Origin: Allomesorhizobium sp043769475
GTDB taxonomy: Bacteria; Pseudomonadota; Alphaproteobacteria; Rhizobiales; Rhizobiaceae
DNA: 64,000 nucleotides
Assembly (NCBI RefSeq): GCF_043769475.1
Contig: NZ_CP171729.1
Span: forward strand, 5,270,001 to 5,334,000
Direction: 5' to 3'
Made by a program: the position numbers and the translations under genes. Below the pieces are notes generated by a model that was given only the letters and a program-made list of their open reading frames with translations, had not been told where the DNA came from and made no database searches. Positions 50,197 to 58,974 of the stretch are shown in pieces. The number at the start of each line of letters is the position of its first letter. The first letter of the stretch is position 1.

Positions 50197-51393
50197 TCAG
50201 GAATTGCTGGTTCGCACGATGGCATCCGCGCGCTCGGTCAGTCCCGGCAGAAGCGTGAGGCCAAGGCCCGGTGCGTCGCCAAGGCTGATCTGGCCGTTCT
50301 TCACGCGCGGCAGTTCGGTGACCAGTTCGGTGTACCAGCCGGTATAGAAGGCGCGGACGGATTCCTGGATCAACGCGTTGCGAGCGTGCAGCGAGAAATG
50401 GCACGACGCCATGAACACGACCGGTCCGGTGCAGTCGTGAGGGGCGACGGGAATGTGGTGCGCTTCCGCCATGCCGGCAATCTTGCGGGCTTCCGACAGG
50501 CCGCCGCACCAGGATAGGTCGAGCATCGCCACGCCCGCGACGCCGGTCGCGAGATAGTCGCGGAATGCATGCGGATAGGCGAGCGTCTCGGAGGCGCAGA
50601 TCATCGCCTTCGAATGCGGAGCATAGGCTTTCAGCGTCTCCAGCGAATCCATCCGCACCGGGTCTTCGTGCCAGTAGGTGTCGAAGGGCTGGAGCGCGCG
50701 CGCGATACGCTGCGCGGCGGGAAGCTGCCACAGCGAGTGGAACTCGACCATGATGTCGATGCGGTCGCCGACGGCCGAGCGGATCTTCTCGAACGGCTTC
50801 AGCGCGGTGCGGAGTTCCTCGGCGGAGATGTCGAGGCCGCCGGTGCGTTCGGCGGCGATGTCGAACGGCCAGATCTTCATACCGGTGATGCCCTGCTCCA
50901 GCAGGGAATGCGCCAGTTCGTCGGCGCGATTCAGGAAGCCGTCGAGATCCTCATACGGGCCCTCGGTTGCGCCGACGCCCCAGTTCTCGACCGCTTGGGC
51001 GCGAGCGTCGCGGACATATTTGTAGCCGGCGCAGGTGTTGTAGGTGCGGATCGAATCGCGGCTTTTACCGCCGAGCGCGACGCTGATCGGAACGCCGAGC
51101 GCCTGCCCGAAAAGATCCCAAAGCGCAATGTCGACTGCTGAATTGCCGCGCGTCTCGACGCCCGCGCCGCGCCAGCCGAGATAGCCGATCAGATCGCGGT
51201 TGATCGCCTCGATCTGCAGCGGGTCGCGGCCGATCAGCTTCGGCGCGACAGTCTCGTGGATATAGGCCTCGACGGCGGCGGCGCCCATGAAAGTCTCGCC
51301 GAGCCCGGTCAGGCCTTCATCGGTGTGGATGCGGACCCAGATGATGTTGGCGAATTCGCCCAGCCGGACGGTTTCGACGGATGTGATCTTCAT
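50197..51393 (-). CDS. mandelate racemase/muconate lactonizing enzyme family protein (enolase superfamily)
   Basis: A 398-aa enzyme with an N-terminal capping domain (MKITSVETVRLGEFANIIWVRI) and a TIM barrel. The metal and catalytic motifs are GITGMKIWPFD (Lys), MVEFHSLW, WHEDPVRM (Glu), ICASETLAYP (Glu) and HHIPVAPHDCTG (His). The pattern suggests an acid-sugar dehydratase of the mandelate racemase subgroup. The substrate is unknown. Context with a TRAP transporter and GntR/FCD regulator supports sugar-acid catabolism. Confidence 0.88.
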   Translation of the reverse strand: MKITSVETVRLGEFANIIWVRIHTDEGLTGLGETFMGAAAVEAYIHETVAPKLIGRDPLQIEAINRDLIGYLGWRGAGVETRGNSAVDIALWDLFGQALGVPISVALGGKSRDSIRTYNTCAGYKYVRDARAQAVENWGVGATEGPYEDLDGFLNRADELAHSLLEQGITGMKIWPFDIAAERTGGLDISAEELRTALKPFEKIRSAVGDRIDIMVEFHSLWQLPAAQRIARALQPFDTYWHEDPVRMDSLETLKAYAPHSKAMICASETLAYPHAFRDYLATGVAGVAMLDLSWCGGLSEARKIAGMAEAHHIPVAPHDCTGPVVFMASCHFSLHARNALIQESVRAFYTGWYTELVTELPRVKNGQISLGDAPGLGLTLLPGLTERADAIVRTSNS

Positions 51394-51461
51394 GGAGCAA
51401 CCCTGCAGAAAACGGGCGGCGAACTGTGCCGCCGCCCGAAAGTTTCAGATGGCAGATGCAG

Positions 51462-52472
51462 CTATTCGCCGCGTAGTTTCTTGAGGTCGGCCATCATCTT
51501 GTCGACGACCTCCTGGCCGATCGTCGCGGCGTGCTTTTCATAGACCGGCTTCACCGCCTCGCGCATCTGGGCCTGCGCCTCAGGTGTAAGCTCGGTCACC
51601 TCCATGCCCGCTTCCTTGACGTTGGCCAGCGATTTTTCGCCGAGTTCGCGGCTGGCCTTGCGCTGGACGTCACGCCCGACGACAGCGCATTCCTGAAGCG
51701 CCGCCTGCTCGTCGGCAGCCAACTGGTCCCAGAGAGGCTTCGAGTAGAGCACCATGAACGGCGTATAGGCGTGGCGCGACAAAGTGAGATGGTCCTGCAC
51801 CTCGGAGAATTTCGAGGTGTCGATGGTCACTACCGGGTTTTCCTGGCCGTCGATGGCGCCGGTTTCGAGCGCGGTGAACACTTCGCCGAAGGCCATCGGT
51901 ACGGCATTGGCGCCGAGGTTCTGGAAGGAATCGAGGAAGATGTTGTTTTGCATCACCCGGACCTTCAGACCCTTGATGTCCTCCACCCCGGCCACGGCGC
52001 GCTGCGAATTGGTGAGATTGCGGAAGCCGTTCTCCCAATAGGCGAGGTTGACGAGGCCGAAGCCCGGCATCTGGTCGGAAATGTACTTGCCGAATTCGCC
52101 GTCGAGAATGGCGTCGGCCTCTTTCTCGTCGTTGAACAGGAAGGGCAGGTCGAACACGCCGAGCGCCGGCGCGATTCCGACCAGCGGCGAGGTCGAGGTG
52201 ACCACCATTTCCTGTGTGCCGGAGCGCAGCGCCTGGGTGGCGTCGAGATCGCCGCCGAGCGCGCCGCTCCAGAACGCGTTGAGCTTCATCTTGCCGCCGG
52301 ACTTTTCGGTGAGGCAGGCGGTCATGGCCTCGACGCCGTCGCCGACGGGATGTTCCTCGGCGACGCCGTTGGAGACGCGAATGGTGCGATCCTGGAATTC
52401 GGCCAGCGCCGCTCCCGAATAGACGCTGGCGCAGAGCGCTAGCGTCAGGGTTTTTGTAATCATCGATGTCAT
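51462..52472 (-). CDS. dctP: TRAP transporter solute-binding protein (DctP family)
   Basis: A 336-aa periplasmic receptor with a signal peptide (MTSMITKTLTLALCASVYSGAALA). The mature part shows the DctP pattern: DRTIRVSNGVAEEHPVGDGV, then GFRNLTNSQRAVAGVEDIKGLKVRV (in parts) and LGANAVPMAFGEVFTALETGAIDGQENP. The conserved Arg in KGLKVRVMQN would hold a substrate carboxylate. It delivers an organic acid to the DctQM pair, encoded upstream in the operon. ATG 52472 was chosen at the signal peptide; the frame is open far upstream (to 53930) because of overlap with dctM. Confidence 0.94.
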   Translation of the reverse strand: MTSMITKTLTLALCASVYSGAALAEFQDRTIRVSNGVAEEHPVGDGVEAMTACLTEKSGGKMKLNAFWSGALGGDLDATQALRSGTQEMVVTSTSPLVGIAPALGVFDLPFLFNDEKEADAILDGEFGKYISDQMPGFGLVNLAYWENGFRNLTNSQRAVAGVEDIKGLKVRVMQNNIFLDSFQNLGANAVPMAFGEVFTALETGAIDGQENPVVTIDTSKFSEVQDHLTLSRHAYTPFMVLYSKPLWDQLAADEQAALQECAVVGRDVQRKASRELGEKSLANVKEAGMEVTELTPEAQAQMREAVKPVYEKHAATIGQEVVDKMMADLKKLRGE

Positions 52473-52534
52473 TTGGTTTCCTCCGTTGGTGGACTTCGAC
52501 TTCTTCTTCTCGAAAGACACGTGCGGCCCAGCTC

Positions 52535-53812
52535 CTAGCGGAGCAAGGCGAGCGGCACGAGAACGAGCTCTGGGAACATGACGAGCAGGAACATGACGAT
52601 TGTCTGAGCCAGCAAAAATGGCCAGACGCCGACGATAACCTGGCCGAGCGGAATTTTGGCGACGCCGCTCACCACGTTGAGGACGATGCCGACCGGCGGC
52701 GTGAGCAGGCCGATGCAGTTGTTCATGACGAACAGGACGCCGAAATAGACCGGATCTATGCCGGCTTCGCGAATGATCGGCATCAGGACGGGCGTCAGGA
52801 TCAGGATCGTCGGCGCGAGATCGAGCGCCGTGCCGACGATCAGCACCAGCACCATGATTGCAGCGAGCAGGAGCTTCGGCCGGTCGACCAGCGGCTCGAT
52901 GAAGCCACCGATTTCGGCCGGTATGTTGGCCGAGGTGATGAGCCAGGCCGAGACCAGCGCGGCGGCGACCAGGAACATCACGACCGACGTCGTCTTGGCG
53001 GCGGTGAGGAATACGCCGTAGAGGTCGCGGAATTTCAGTTCGCGATAGATGAACATGCCGACGAAAAGGGCGTAAACGGCAGCGACGACCGCCGCCTCGG
53101 TCGGCGTGAAGATGCCGAAGCGGATGCCGCCGAGCACGATCACCGGCATGAACAGCGCCCAGCCGGCGCGGCCGGTCGCCTTGAGTTTTACCGACATCGG
53201 CTGGCGCGGCAGGATCGCGACATTTTCCTTGTGCGCCAGGAACATCCAGGTGACGACCAGCGACAGCGCCATCATCAGGCCTGGCACGATGCCTCCGATG
53301 AAGAGCTGGGTGATGGAGACATTGGCGGCGACGCCGAAGATGATGTAGGCGATCGATGGCGGGATGACCGGCGCGATGACGCCGCCGGCGGCCATCAGGC
53401 CGGCGGCGCGCGGCACGTTGTAGCCGGCGTCGCGCATCATGGGGATCAGGATCGAAGCCAGCGCGGCGGTGTCGGCCGCGGCCGAACCCGAGATACTGGC
53501 CATGATGACGGCAGCGACGATCGCCACAATGCCTAGGCCGCCGCGAATGTGGCCGACGCAGGCGATGGCGAATTCGACGATGCGCCGCGACAGGCCGCCG
53601 GCATTCATGATTTCGCCGGCGAGCAGGAAGAACGGAATGGCGAGCAGCGTGAAGGTGTCGGCGCCGGTGATCATGCGCTGCGAGACGATCTGCGTGTCGA
53701 AGATGCCGCCATAGGTCATCAGCGCGATGCCGCAGAACATCAGCGCGAATGCCACCGGCACGCCGATCGCCATGGACCCGAGCAGCGAAACTAGGAAGAC
53801 GACGATGGTCAT
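52535..53812 (-). CDS. dctM: TRAP transporter large permease (DctM)
   Basis: A 425-aa membrane protein with about 12 helices. It starts MTIVVFLVSLLGSMAIGVPVAF and has the DctM patterns GSAAADTAALASILIPMM, AAGGVIAPVIPPSIAYII and a C-terminal NNCIGLLTPPVGIVLNVV. It transports the substrate brought by DctP with sodium. The start overlaps the dctQ stop by ATGA. The gene is followed 62 nt later by dctP. Confidence 0.95.
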   Translation of the reverse strand: MTIVVFLVSLLGSMAIGVPVAFALMFCGIALMTYGGIFDTQIVSQRMITGADTFTLLAIPFFLLAGEIMNAGGLSRRIVEFAIACVGHIRGGLGIVAIVAAVIMASISGSAAADTAALASILIPMMRDAGYNVPRAAGLMAAGGVIAPVIPPSIAYIIFGVAANVSITQLFIGGIVPGLMMALSLVVTWMFLAHKENVAILPRQPMSVKLKATGRAGWALFMPVIVLGGIRFGIFTPTEAAVVAAVYALFVGMFIYRELKFRDLYGVFLTAAKTTSVVMFLVAAALVSAWLITSANIPAEIGGFIEPLVDRPKLLLAAIMVLVLIVGTALDLAPTILILTPVLMPIIREAGIDPVYFGVLFVMNNCIGLLTPPVGIVLNVVSGVAKIPLGQVIVGVWPFLLAQTIVMFLLVMFPELVLVPLALLR

Positions 53813-54345
53813 TCGGCGCGCTCCCGGATAGCGGCTGCTTCGGCGCCTTCGCCGGCGAAGGCGTTGATCTCATCCTCCGTGATCCGGCCGGTGACGGTGC
53901 GGACGAGCCGGATGATGACGAGCCCGCCAATGCCGATCGCGGTGAAGAAGCCGATCCCGTAAATCCAGTTCATCGAAATGCCGACGACGGGCGCGGTCAT
54001 CGAGGCATTGATTGGATATTGCTTCCAGGTGCCCCAGAAGAACGCGGCCATGCACAAAAGGATGATGATGTCGCTCAGCACCATGCAGATGAGCCGGCCA
54101 TTGCGGCCGAAGCGCTGGACTAGGGACTCGACGCCGAGATGCGCGTTTTCGCGGAAGGTCACGACAGCGCCGATGAAGGTCAGCCATACGAAGAAATAGC
54201 GGGACATCTCCTCGGAAACGAGGATGCCCGAGTTGAAGCCGTAGCGCAGCACGACGTTGCCGAAGACCATGATCGCCATGCCCGCGAGCAGGATGACGAG
54301 CAAGACTTCAAGCCCGCGGACCAGCCAGTCGATCCCTTTCAGCAT
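53809..54345 (-). CDS. dctQ: TRAP transporter small permease (DctQ)
   Basis: A 178-aa protein with four transmembrane helices. It starts MLKGIDWLVRGLEVLLVILLA and has the typical GILVSEEMSRYFFVWLTFIGA. It associates with DctM. The ATG at 54345 is preceded by GGGAGGAACGA. The start lies 37 nt inside the end of the GntR gene, so the regulator and permease are coupled. Confidence 0.93.
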   Translation of the reverse strand: MLKGIDWLVRGLEVLLVILLAGMAIMVFGNVVLRYGFNSGILVSEEMSRYFFVWLTFIGAVVTFRENAHLGVESLVQRFGRNGRLICMVLSDIIILLCMAAFFWGTWKQYPINASMTAPVVGISMNWIYGIGFFTAIGIGGLVIIRLVRTVTGRITEDEINAFAGEGAEAAAIRERAE

Positions 54346-55054
54346 TCGTTCCTCCCGTGGAAAGCGGCAGCACCTGGAAAATATCCTCGCGCGCTGATTC
54401 AATGAGTGCGGTGAGCGCAGCCTTGGCTGCCTCCGGATCGCGGCCGATGATAGCGTCGGCGACGGCCCGATGCATAGGCAGCGAAGCCCGCGCGCTATCC
54501 ATGTTGATAACCGACAGGCTGAACGACACACGCAGCGTGTTCGCCATCAGCGGCGCCAACTGGCGCAGGAACTGATTGCCCGAGCCGAGAAATATGGTCT
54601 CGTGGAACGCCAGATCGGCCTGATGATAGTCGCCGTCGCCGTCCACCGCGGCCGCCATTCGGCGGAAGTATAGATCCAGCTTCTCCCCCGGAAATTCCGG
54701 GTTGGCAGCAGCTAGTCCGGCCGCATAGGGCTCGATGCCGAGCCTGAAGTGGATCAGATCCTCTATGAATTCACGCGTCAGGCCGCTCGACAGCCGCCAT
54801 GAAACCACCTGCGGGTCGAACAGGCTCCAGGAATCGACCGGCTGCACCTGTGTGCCGTGACGCCGGCGCACATTGACCATGCCCTTGGCGACCAGCGTGC
54901 GCATCGCCTCGCGCACGACCGTGCGGCTGACCCCGAGCTCGTCGCCAATCTCGTCTTCGGTGGGCAGCACGGAATCGGCGGCGAACCGCCCGCCGACGAT
55001 CCAGCCGGCAATCACGTCGACCGCATCCTGGTGCCGGGTCCGTAAAATAGCCAT
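54308..55054 (-). CDS. GntR family transcriptional regulator with FCD domain (FadR subfamily)
   Basis: A 248-aa regulator. The winged helix (residues about 1-70) has LPTEDEIGDELGVSRTVVREAMRTL, and the FCD ligand domain follows (FRLGIEPYAAGLAAANPE, HQADLAFHETIFLGSGNQFL, MHRAVADAIIGRD), with the metal-site His residues. It should control the TRAP/enolase operon that follows on the same strand. ATG 55054 was chosen because it leaves the perfect palindrome at 55062-55075 just upstream of the gene; ATGs at 55063 and 55066 lie within the palindrome. Confidence 0.9.
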   Translation of the reverse strand: MAILRTRHQDAVDVIAGWIVGGRFAADSVLPTEDEIGDELGVSRTVVREAMRTLVAKGMVNVRRRHGTQVQPVDSWSLFDPQVVSWRLSSGLTREFIEDLIHFRLGIEPYAAGLAAANPEFPGEKLDLYFRRMAAAVDGDGDYHQADLAFHETIFLGSGNQFLRQLAPLMANTLRVSFSLSVINMDSARASLPMHRAVADAIIGRDPEAAKAALTALIESAREDIFQVLPLSTGGTNAERDRLAGPRA

Positions 55055-55061
55055 TGGAAAC

Positions 55062-55075
55062 ATCATACGTATGAT
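55062..55075. promoter_or_regulatory. 14-bp perfect palindrome, probable operator of the GntR regulator
   Basis: atcatacgtatgat is a perfect palindrome 8 nt upstream of the chosen GntR start. FadR-subfamily regulators bind palindromes of this length and usually repress their own operon. It is inferred to be the GntR's own operator. Confidence 0.6.
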
Positions 55076-55172
55076 TAATGACGCGGCAAGCGCCTAATTC
55101 GCAGTCACCAGAAATTTTTGCGAACCGGGCCAAATTAATCGCCGACAGGCGAGCCGCAAGCGATGAAGCGCT

Positions 55173-55941
55173 TTATTGGACGATGAAAAAGTCTTCAATA
55201 TTGCGCGCAGCAGCGAGCAGATGCGGCAGGATTTCGCGCTTCATCTCGGCAGTCGAAAAACGTGACGACTGCGTCGACACGTTGATAGCGGCGACGATCT
55301 TGCGGGAGCGGTCGCGGATTGGCACCGCGATAGAGCGCAACCCTATTTCCAGTTCCTCGTCGACGATCGCAAAACCGGCCTGTGCGACCCGCTCGACCTC
55401 GGCGGCCAAGGCAGTGCGGTCGGTGATGCTCTTGGGGGTGTTGCGCTCGATCTTCGCGCTCTCCAGAAATTCCCGCAATTGCGGCGCAGGCAGGTCCGAC
55501 AGAAGCACGCGTCCCATCGAGGTGCACCAGGCCGGCAGTCGGGTGCCGACATGCAGCGCGACGCTCAGTATGTGCCTGCCGGGAACGCGCGCGACATAAA
55601 CCACGTCCTCGCCGGAGAGCACGGCGGCCGAACTCGATCTCGTTCAGCCGCGTCGCCACTTCCCGCATGAACGGCTCGGCGTAGGACCAGAGCGATGCGC
55701 CCTGCAGCCAGGTGCGTGCCACCGAGAGCAGCCGGGGCGAGAGGCTGAAGCGGCGACCGTTTTGGACGGCGTATTCGGCGGAAACCAGGGTCAGCAGGAA
55801 ACGGCGCGCGCCGGCGCGCGTCAATTCCGCCTTGTCAGCCATTTCGGTAAGCGTCAAGCCGCCGGGATGGGCGGCCAGGATCTCCATCACGGCAAGGCCG
55901 CGCTGGAGCGAACCGACATTGTCGCGTGGCATCTCGGCCAT
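55173..55941 (-). pseudogene. IclR-family regulator (PcaR/PcaU-like) with a single-base frameshift
   Basis: Two adjacent reading frames form one IclR protein. The first, from ATG 55941 (MAEMPRDNVGSLQRGLAVME), holds the winged helix (LTLTEMADKAELTRAGARRFLLTLV) and ends RLNE before shifting. The second continues SAAVLSGEDVVYVARVPGRH and carries the IclR effector domain (PAWCTSMGRVLLSDLP, FAIVDEELEIGLRSIAVPI) to 55173. Deleting one base (t at 55638) restores RLNESSSAAVLSG, the normal family sequence; the span 769 nt is 3n+1. With one base removed it would be 255 aa and match the PcaR/PcaU group. It is divergent from pcaI, its likely target. It may be a real mutation or a sequencing/assembly error. 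Confidence 0.85.
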
Positions 55942-56026
55942 GTGTCCTCCTGATCGCGGTCCGCGCCCGCTGCAACAGCTTGACATCTGCGCGTGCGCGG
56001 GTATCAATGTATTACATATGAAACAA

Positions 56027-56045
56027 ATGTTCGCAATACGAACAT
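56027..56045. promoter_or_regulatory. Inverted repeat upstream of pcaI, probable PcaR-type operator
   Basis: ATGTTCG-CAATA-CGAACAT has perfect 7-bp arms with a 5-nt spacer. IclR-family regulators of protocatechuate genes bind similar sites with GTTCG and CGAAC-like half-sites. It lies 25 nt upstream of the pcaI start, in the 128-nt divergent gap between the IclR gene and pcaI. Confidence 0.7.
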
Positions 56046-56069
56046 CTGAAGTTTGGGGAGGAGATGCAA

Positions 56070-56945
56070 ATGGCGAAGTTCCTGCCGCTTGCACAAGCGG
56101 TCGCCGAAAACCTGCGCGACGGCGACAAGGTCGCTTTCGAAGGCTTTACGCATCTGATCCCGACCGCCGCGGCGCATGAGGCGATCCGCCAGGGATTCAG
56201 AAATCTCACCCTGATCCGCATGACCCCAGATCTGATCTACGATCAGATGGTCGGCATGGGCATGGCGCAAAAGCTTGTCTTCTCCTATGCCGGCAATCCT
56301 GGCGTCGGGCTCCTGCGCCGGGTCCGCGATGCGGTCGAGAACGGCTTCCCGAATGCGCTGGAGATCGAGGAGCACAGTCATGCGGCCATGGCCAATGCCT
56401 ACGAGGCGGGCGCGGCCGGATTGCCCTGCGCCGTCTTCCGCGGCTATCGCGGCGCCGAACTGGCGAAGGTCAATCCGAACATCAAGCCGATTACTTGTCC
56501 GTTCAGCGGCGAACAACTCGCGGCGGTTCCCGCGGTTCGTCCCGACGTGACTTTCATCCACGCCCAGAAGGCCAACCGGCGCGGCGACGTGCTCGTCGAG
56601 GGCATAATCGGCATCCAGAAGGAAGCGGTGCTCGCCGCCAAACGCGCGGTGGTTACGGTCGAGGAGGTGGTCGAGAATTTCGACGGCTTGCATCCCAATC
56701 TGACAATCCTGCCACGCTGGACGATCTCGGCTATTTCCGTCGTGCCTGGCGGCTCGCATCCGTCCTACGCGCACGGCTATTACGCCCGCGATAACGCGGC
56801 CTATCTCGAATGGGACGAGATTGCCGCCGATCGCGACCGCTTCCGCGCCTGGATGGAGGAGAATGTGATGCGGGCCAAGTCGGAGGATTTCGCCGCGCGC
56901 GTGGAAGGCCTCAGGGCCGGCGCAAGTCTCCGGAGCGTGGCATGA
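56070..56945 (+). CDS. pcaI: 3-oxoadipate CoA-transferase, subunit A
   Basis: A 291-aa subunit of the enzyme that moves CoA from succinyl-CoA to 3-oxoadipate. It has FLPLAQAVAENLRDGDKVAFEGFTHLIP, seen in parts, YAGNPGVGLLRRVRDAV and GGSHPSYAHGYYARDN. It belongs to the glutaconate-CoA-transferase-like type used in rhizobial pcaIJ. ATG 56070 (MAKFLPLAQ) has GGGGAGGAG about 8 nt upstream; an ATG at 56064 is too close to that site. The stop overlaps pcaJ by ATGA. Confidence 0.92.
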   Translation: MAKFLPLAQAVAENLRDGDKVAFEGFTHLIPTAAAHEAIRQGFRNLTLIRMTPDLIYDQMVGMGMAQKLVFSYAGNPGVGLLRRVRDAVENGFPNALEIEEHSHAAMANAYEAGAAGLPCAVFRGYRGAELAKVNPNIKPITCPFSGEQLAAVPAVRPDVTFIHAQKANRRGDVLVEGIIGIQKEAVLAAKRAVVTVEEVVENFDGLHPNLTILPRWTISAISVVPGGSHPSYAHGYYARDNAAYLEWDEIAADRDRFRAWMEENVMRAKSEDFAARVEGLRAGASLRSVA

Positions 56946-57745
56946 CCGGCTTCACGCCCAACGAGATGATGACCATTGCGGCGTCGCGCGCGCTGAAGAA
57001 CGACGATGTCTGCTTCGTCGGCATCGGTGCCCCCTCGGCCGCCTGCAACGTGGCGCGGTTGACCCACGCGCCCGACATCACGCTGATTTACGAGAGCGGC
57101 ACAATCGGGACTGCGCCGGACGTGCTGCCGCTTTCGATCGGCGACGGCGAGCTTTGCGATACGGCGGTGACCACTGTCTCGGTGCCAGAAATGTTCCGCT
57201 ACTGGCTGCAGGGCGGGCGCATTTCGATCGGCTTTCTTGGCGCAGCGCAACTCGACAAATTCGGCAACATCAACACCACCGTCATCGGCGACTATGCGCA
57301 TCCGAAGACCCGTCTGCCGGGCGGCGGCGGCGCGCCCGAGATCGCTACCTCGTCGCGCGAAATCTATATCACCATGGCGCAGAGCAAGCGCGGCATGGTC
57401 GAGAGGATCGACTTCTACACATCTTTCGGCCATGGCGACGGCGGCGATCACCGCAAGCGCCTGGGTATCGACACCGCAGGGCCGACTCTGCTTATCACCG
57501 ACCTCGCCATCTGGAAGCCCGATCCCGAAACAAAGGAGTTCACAGTCGTGTCGTTGCACCCGGGGGCCACCCGTGAAATGGTCCAGGAGACCTGCGGCTG
57601 GACGGTGAAGTTCTCTCCGGCGCTCGAAGAGACGCCGGCGCCGAGCGAACTCGAACTCGCCACGCTTCGCGATCTGAAGGCGCGTACAGACGCCGCTCAC
57701 AAGCGCGATGCGATAGCCGCTAGAAGAGGGTCGAACGATGGCTGA
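56942..57745 (+). CDS. pcaJ: 3-oxoadipate CoA-transferase, subunit B
   Basis: A 267-aa partner of PcaI. It has VGIGAPSAACNVARLTHAPD, and the catalytic Glu is in IYESGTIGTAPDVLPLS. SFGHGDGGDHRKRLG and VVSLHPGATREMVQETCGW are typical of this subunit. It starts on the 4-nt overlap with pcaI and overlaps pcaF by 8 nt, so pcaI-pcaJ-pcaF form one coupled unit. Confidence 0.93.
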   Translation: MTGFTPNEMMTIAASRALKNDDVCFVGIGAPSAACNVARLTHAPDITLIYESGTIGTAPDVLPLSIGDGELCDTAVTTVSVPEMFRYWLQGGRISIGFLGAAQLDKFGNINTTVIGDYAHPKTRLPGGGGAPEIATSSREIYITMAQSKRGMVERIDFYTSFGHGDGGDHRKRLGIDTAGPTLLITDLAIWKPDPETKEFTVVSLHPGATREMVQETCGWTVKFSPALEETPAPSELELATLRDLKARTDAAHKRDAIAARRGSNDG

Positions 57746-58943
57746 AGCCTTTATCTGCGATTACATCCGCACGCCGATCGGCCGCTTCGGCGGAGCGCTT
57801 TCGGCGGTGCGAACGGACGATCTTGGAGCTGTTCCGCTGAAGGCACTGATGGCGCGCAACGCCAGTGTCGACTGGGCGGCCGTCGACGACGTGGTCTATG
57901 GCTGCGCAAACCAGGCCGGCGAGGACAATCGTAACGTCGCGCGCATGTCGCTGCTCCTGGCCGGACTACCGGAAGCGGTGTCTGGTTCGACCGTCAACCG
58001 GCTGTGTGGCTCGGGCTTGGATGCGGTAATCATCGCGGCCCGGGCTATCAGGGCTGGCGAGGCCGAACTGATGATCGCCGGTGGCGTCGAATCCATGTCT
58101 CGAGCGCCGTTCGTAATGCCGAAGGCAGAAACGGCGTTTTCGCGCAATGCCGAGATCCACGACACGACGATCGGCTGGCGCTTCGTCAACCCGTTGATGA
58201 AACAGCAGTACGGTATCGATTCCATGCCCGAAACCGGCGAGAACGTCGCCGAGGAGTTTTCGGTCTCCCGCGCCGACCAGGATGCCTTCGCCGTGCGCAG
58301 CCAGAACAAGGCGGTAGCCGCTCAGGAGAATGGCCGTCTCGGCAAGGAAATCACCGAAGTAACGATCCCCCAGCGCAAGGGCGATCCGGTCGTCGTCGGC
58401 CAGGATGAACATCCCCGCGCCGGCACGACGCTGGAAGCGCTGGCAAAGCTGCCGACGCCCTTCCGGCAGGGCGGCACGGTTACGGCCGGCAACGCCTCCG
58501 GCGTCAATGACGGAGCCGCGGCGCTGATCGTCGCTTCCGAAGCTGCCGCAAGGAAGTATGGCCTGACGCCGATTGCCCGCGTTCTCGGCGGCGCGGCCGC
58601 CGGCATCGCGCCGCGCATCATGGGTATGGGCCCAACCCCTGCGACGAAGAAGCTCTGCGCCCGCATTGGCATCACGCCGCGAGATTTCGACGTGATCGAA
58701 CTCAATGAAGCCTTTGCCTCCCAGGGTATTGCCGTGCTCCGTGAACTCGGCATCGCCGAGGATTCGGAGCATGTGAACCCGAATGGCGGAGCGATCGCGC
58801 TCGGCCATCCACTCGGCATGTCGGGAGCGCGCATCACCGGAACCGCCGCCCTGGAACTCAGGGAGCGCGGCGGCAGGCTGGCGCTGGCCACAATGTGTAT
58901 TGGCGTCGGACAGGGCATAGCAGTGGCCATGGAACGGGCCTGA
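57738..58943 (+). CDS. pcaF: 3-oxoadipyl-CoA thiolase
   Basis: A 401-aa thiolase that splits 3-oxoadipyl-CoA into succinyl-CoA and acetyl-CoA. The acyl Cys is in GSTVNRLCGSGLDAVIIAAR. The His is in NPNGGAIALGHPLGMSGAR and the second Cys in LATMCIGVGQGIAV. Start MAEAFICDYIRTPIGRFGGALS is typical for PcaF. Length fits (about 400 aa). It follows pcaJ by overlap and precedes the QsuB-like gene by 31 nt. Confidence 0.96.
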   Translation: MAEAFICDYIRTPIGRFGGALSAVRTDDLGAVPLKALMARNASVDWAAVDDVVYGCANQAGEDNRNVARMSLLLAGLPEAVSGSTVNRLCGSGLDAVIIAARAIRAGEAELMIAGGVESMSRAPFVMPKAETAFSRNAEIHDTTIGWRFVNPLMKQQYGIDSMPETGENVAEEFSVSRADQDAFAVRSQNKAVAAQENGRLGKEITEVTIPQRKGDPVVVGQDEHPRAGTTLEALAKLPTPFRQGGTVTAGNASGVNDGAAALIVASEAAARKYGLTPIARVLGGAAAGIAPRIMGMGPTPATKKLCARIGITPRDFDVIELNEAFASQGIAVLRELGIAEDSEHVNPNGGAIALGHPLGMSGARITGTAALELRERGGRLALATMCIGVGQGIAVAMERA

Positions 58944-58974
58944 TCCATAGAAGCCCATCGGAGGGTCGAAGCCG

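Noticed and set aside
51462..53930. A single fused TRAP protein of 822 codons
   Set aside because: The long frame joins dctP to an out-of-frame read of dctM. dctP has its own signal peptide start at 52472 and dctM reads properly in another frame.
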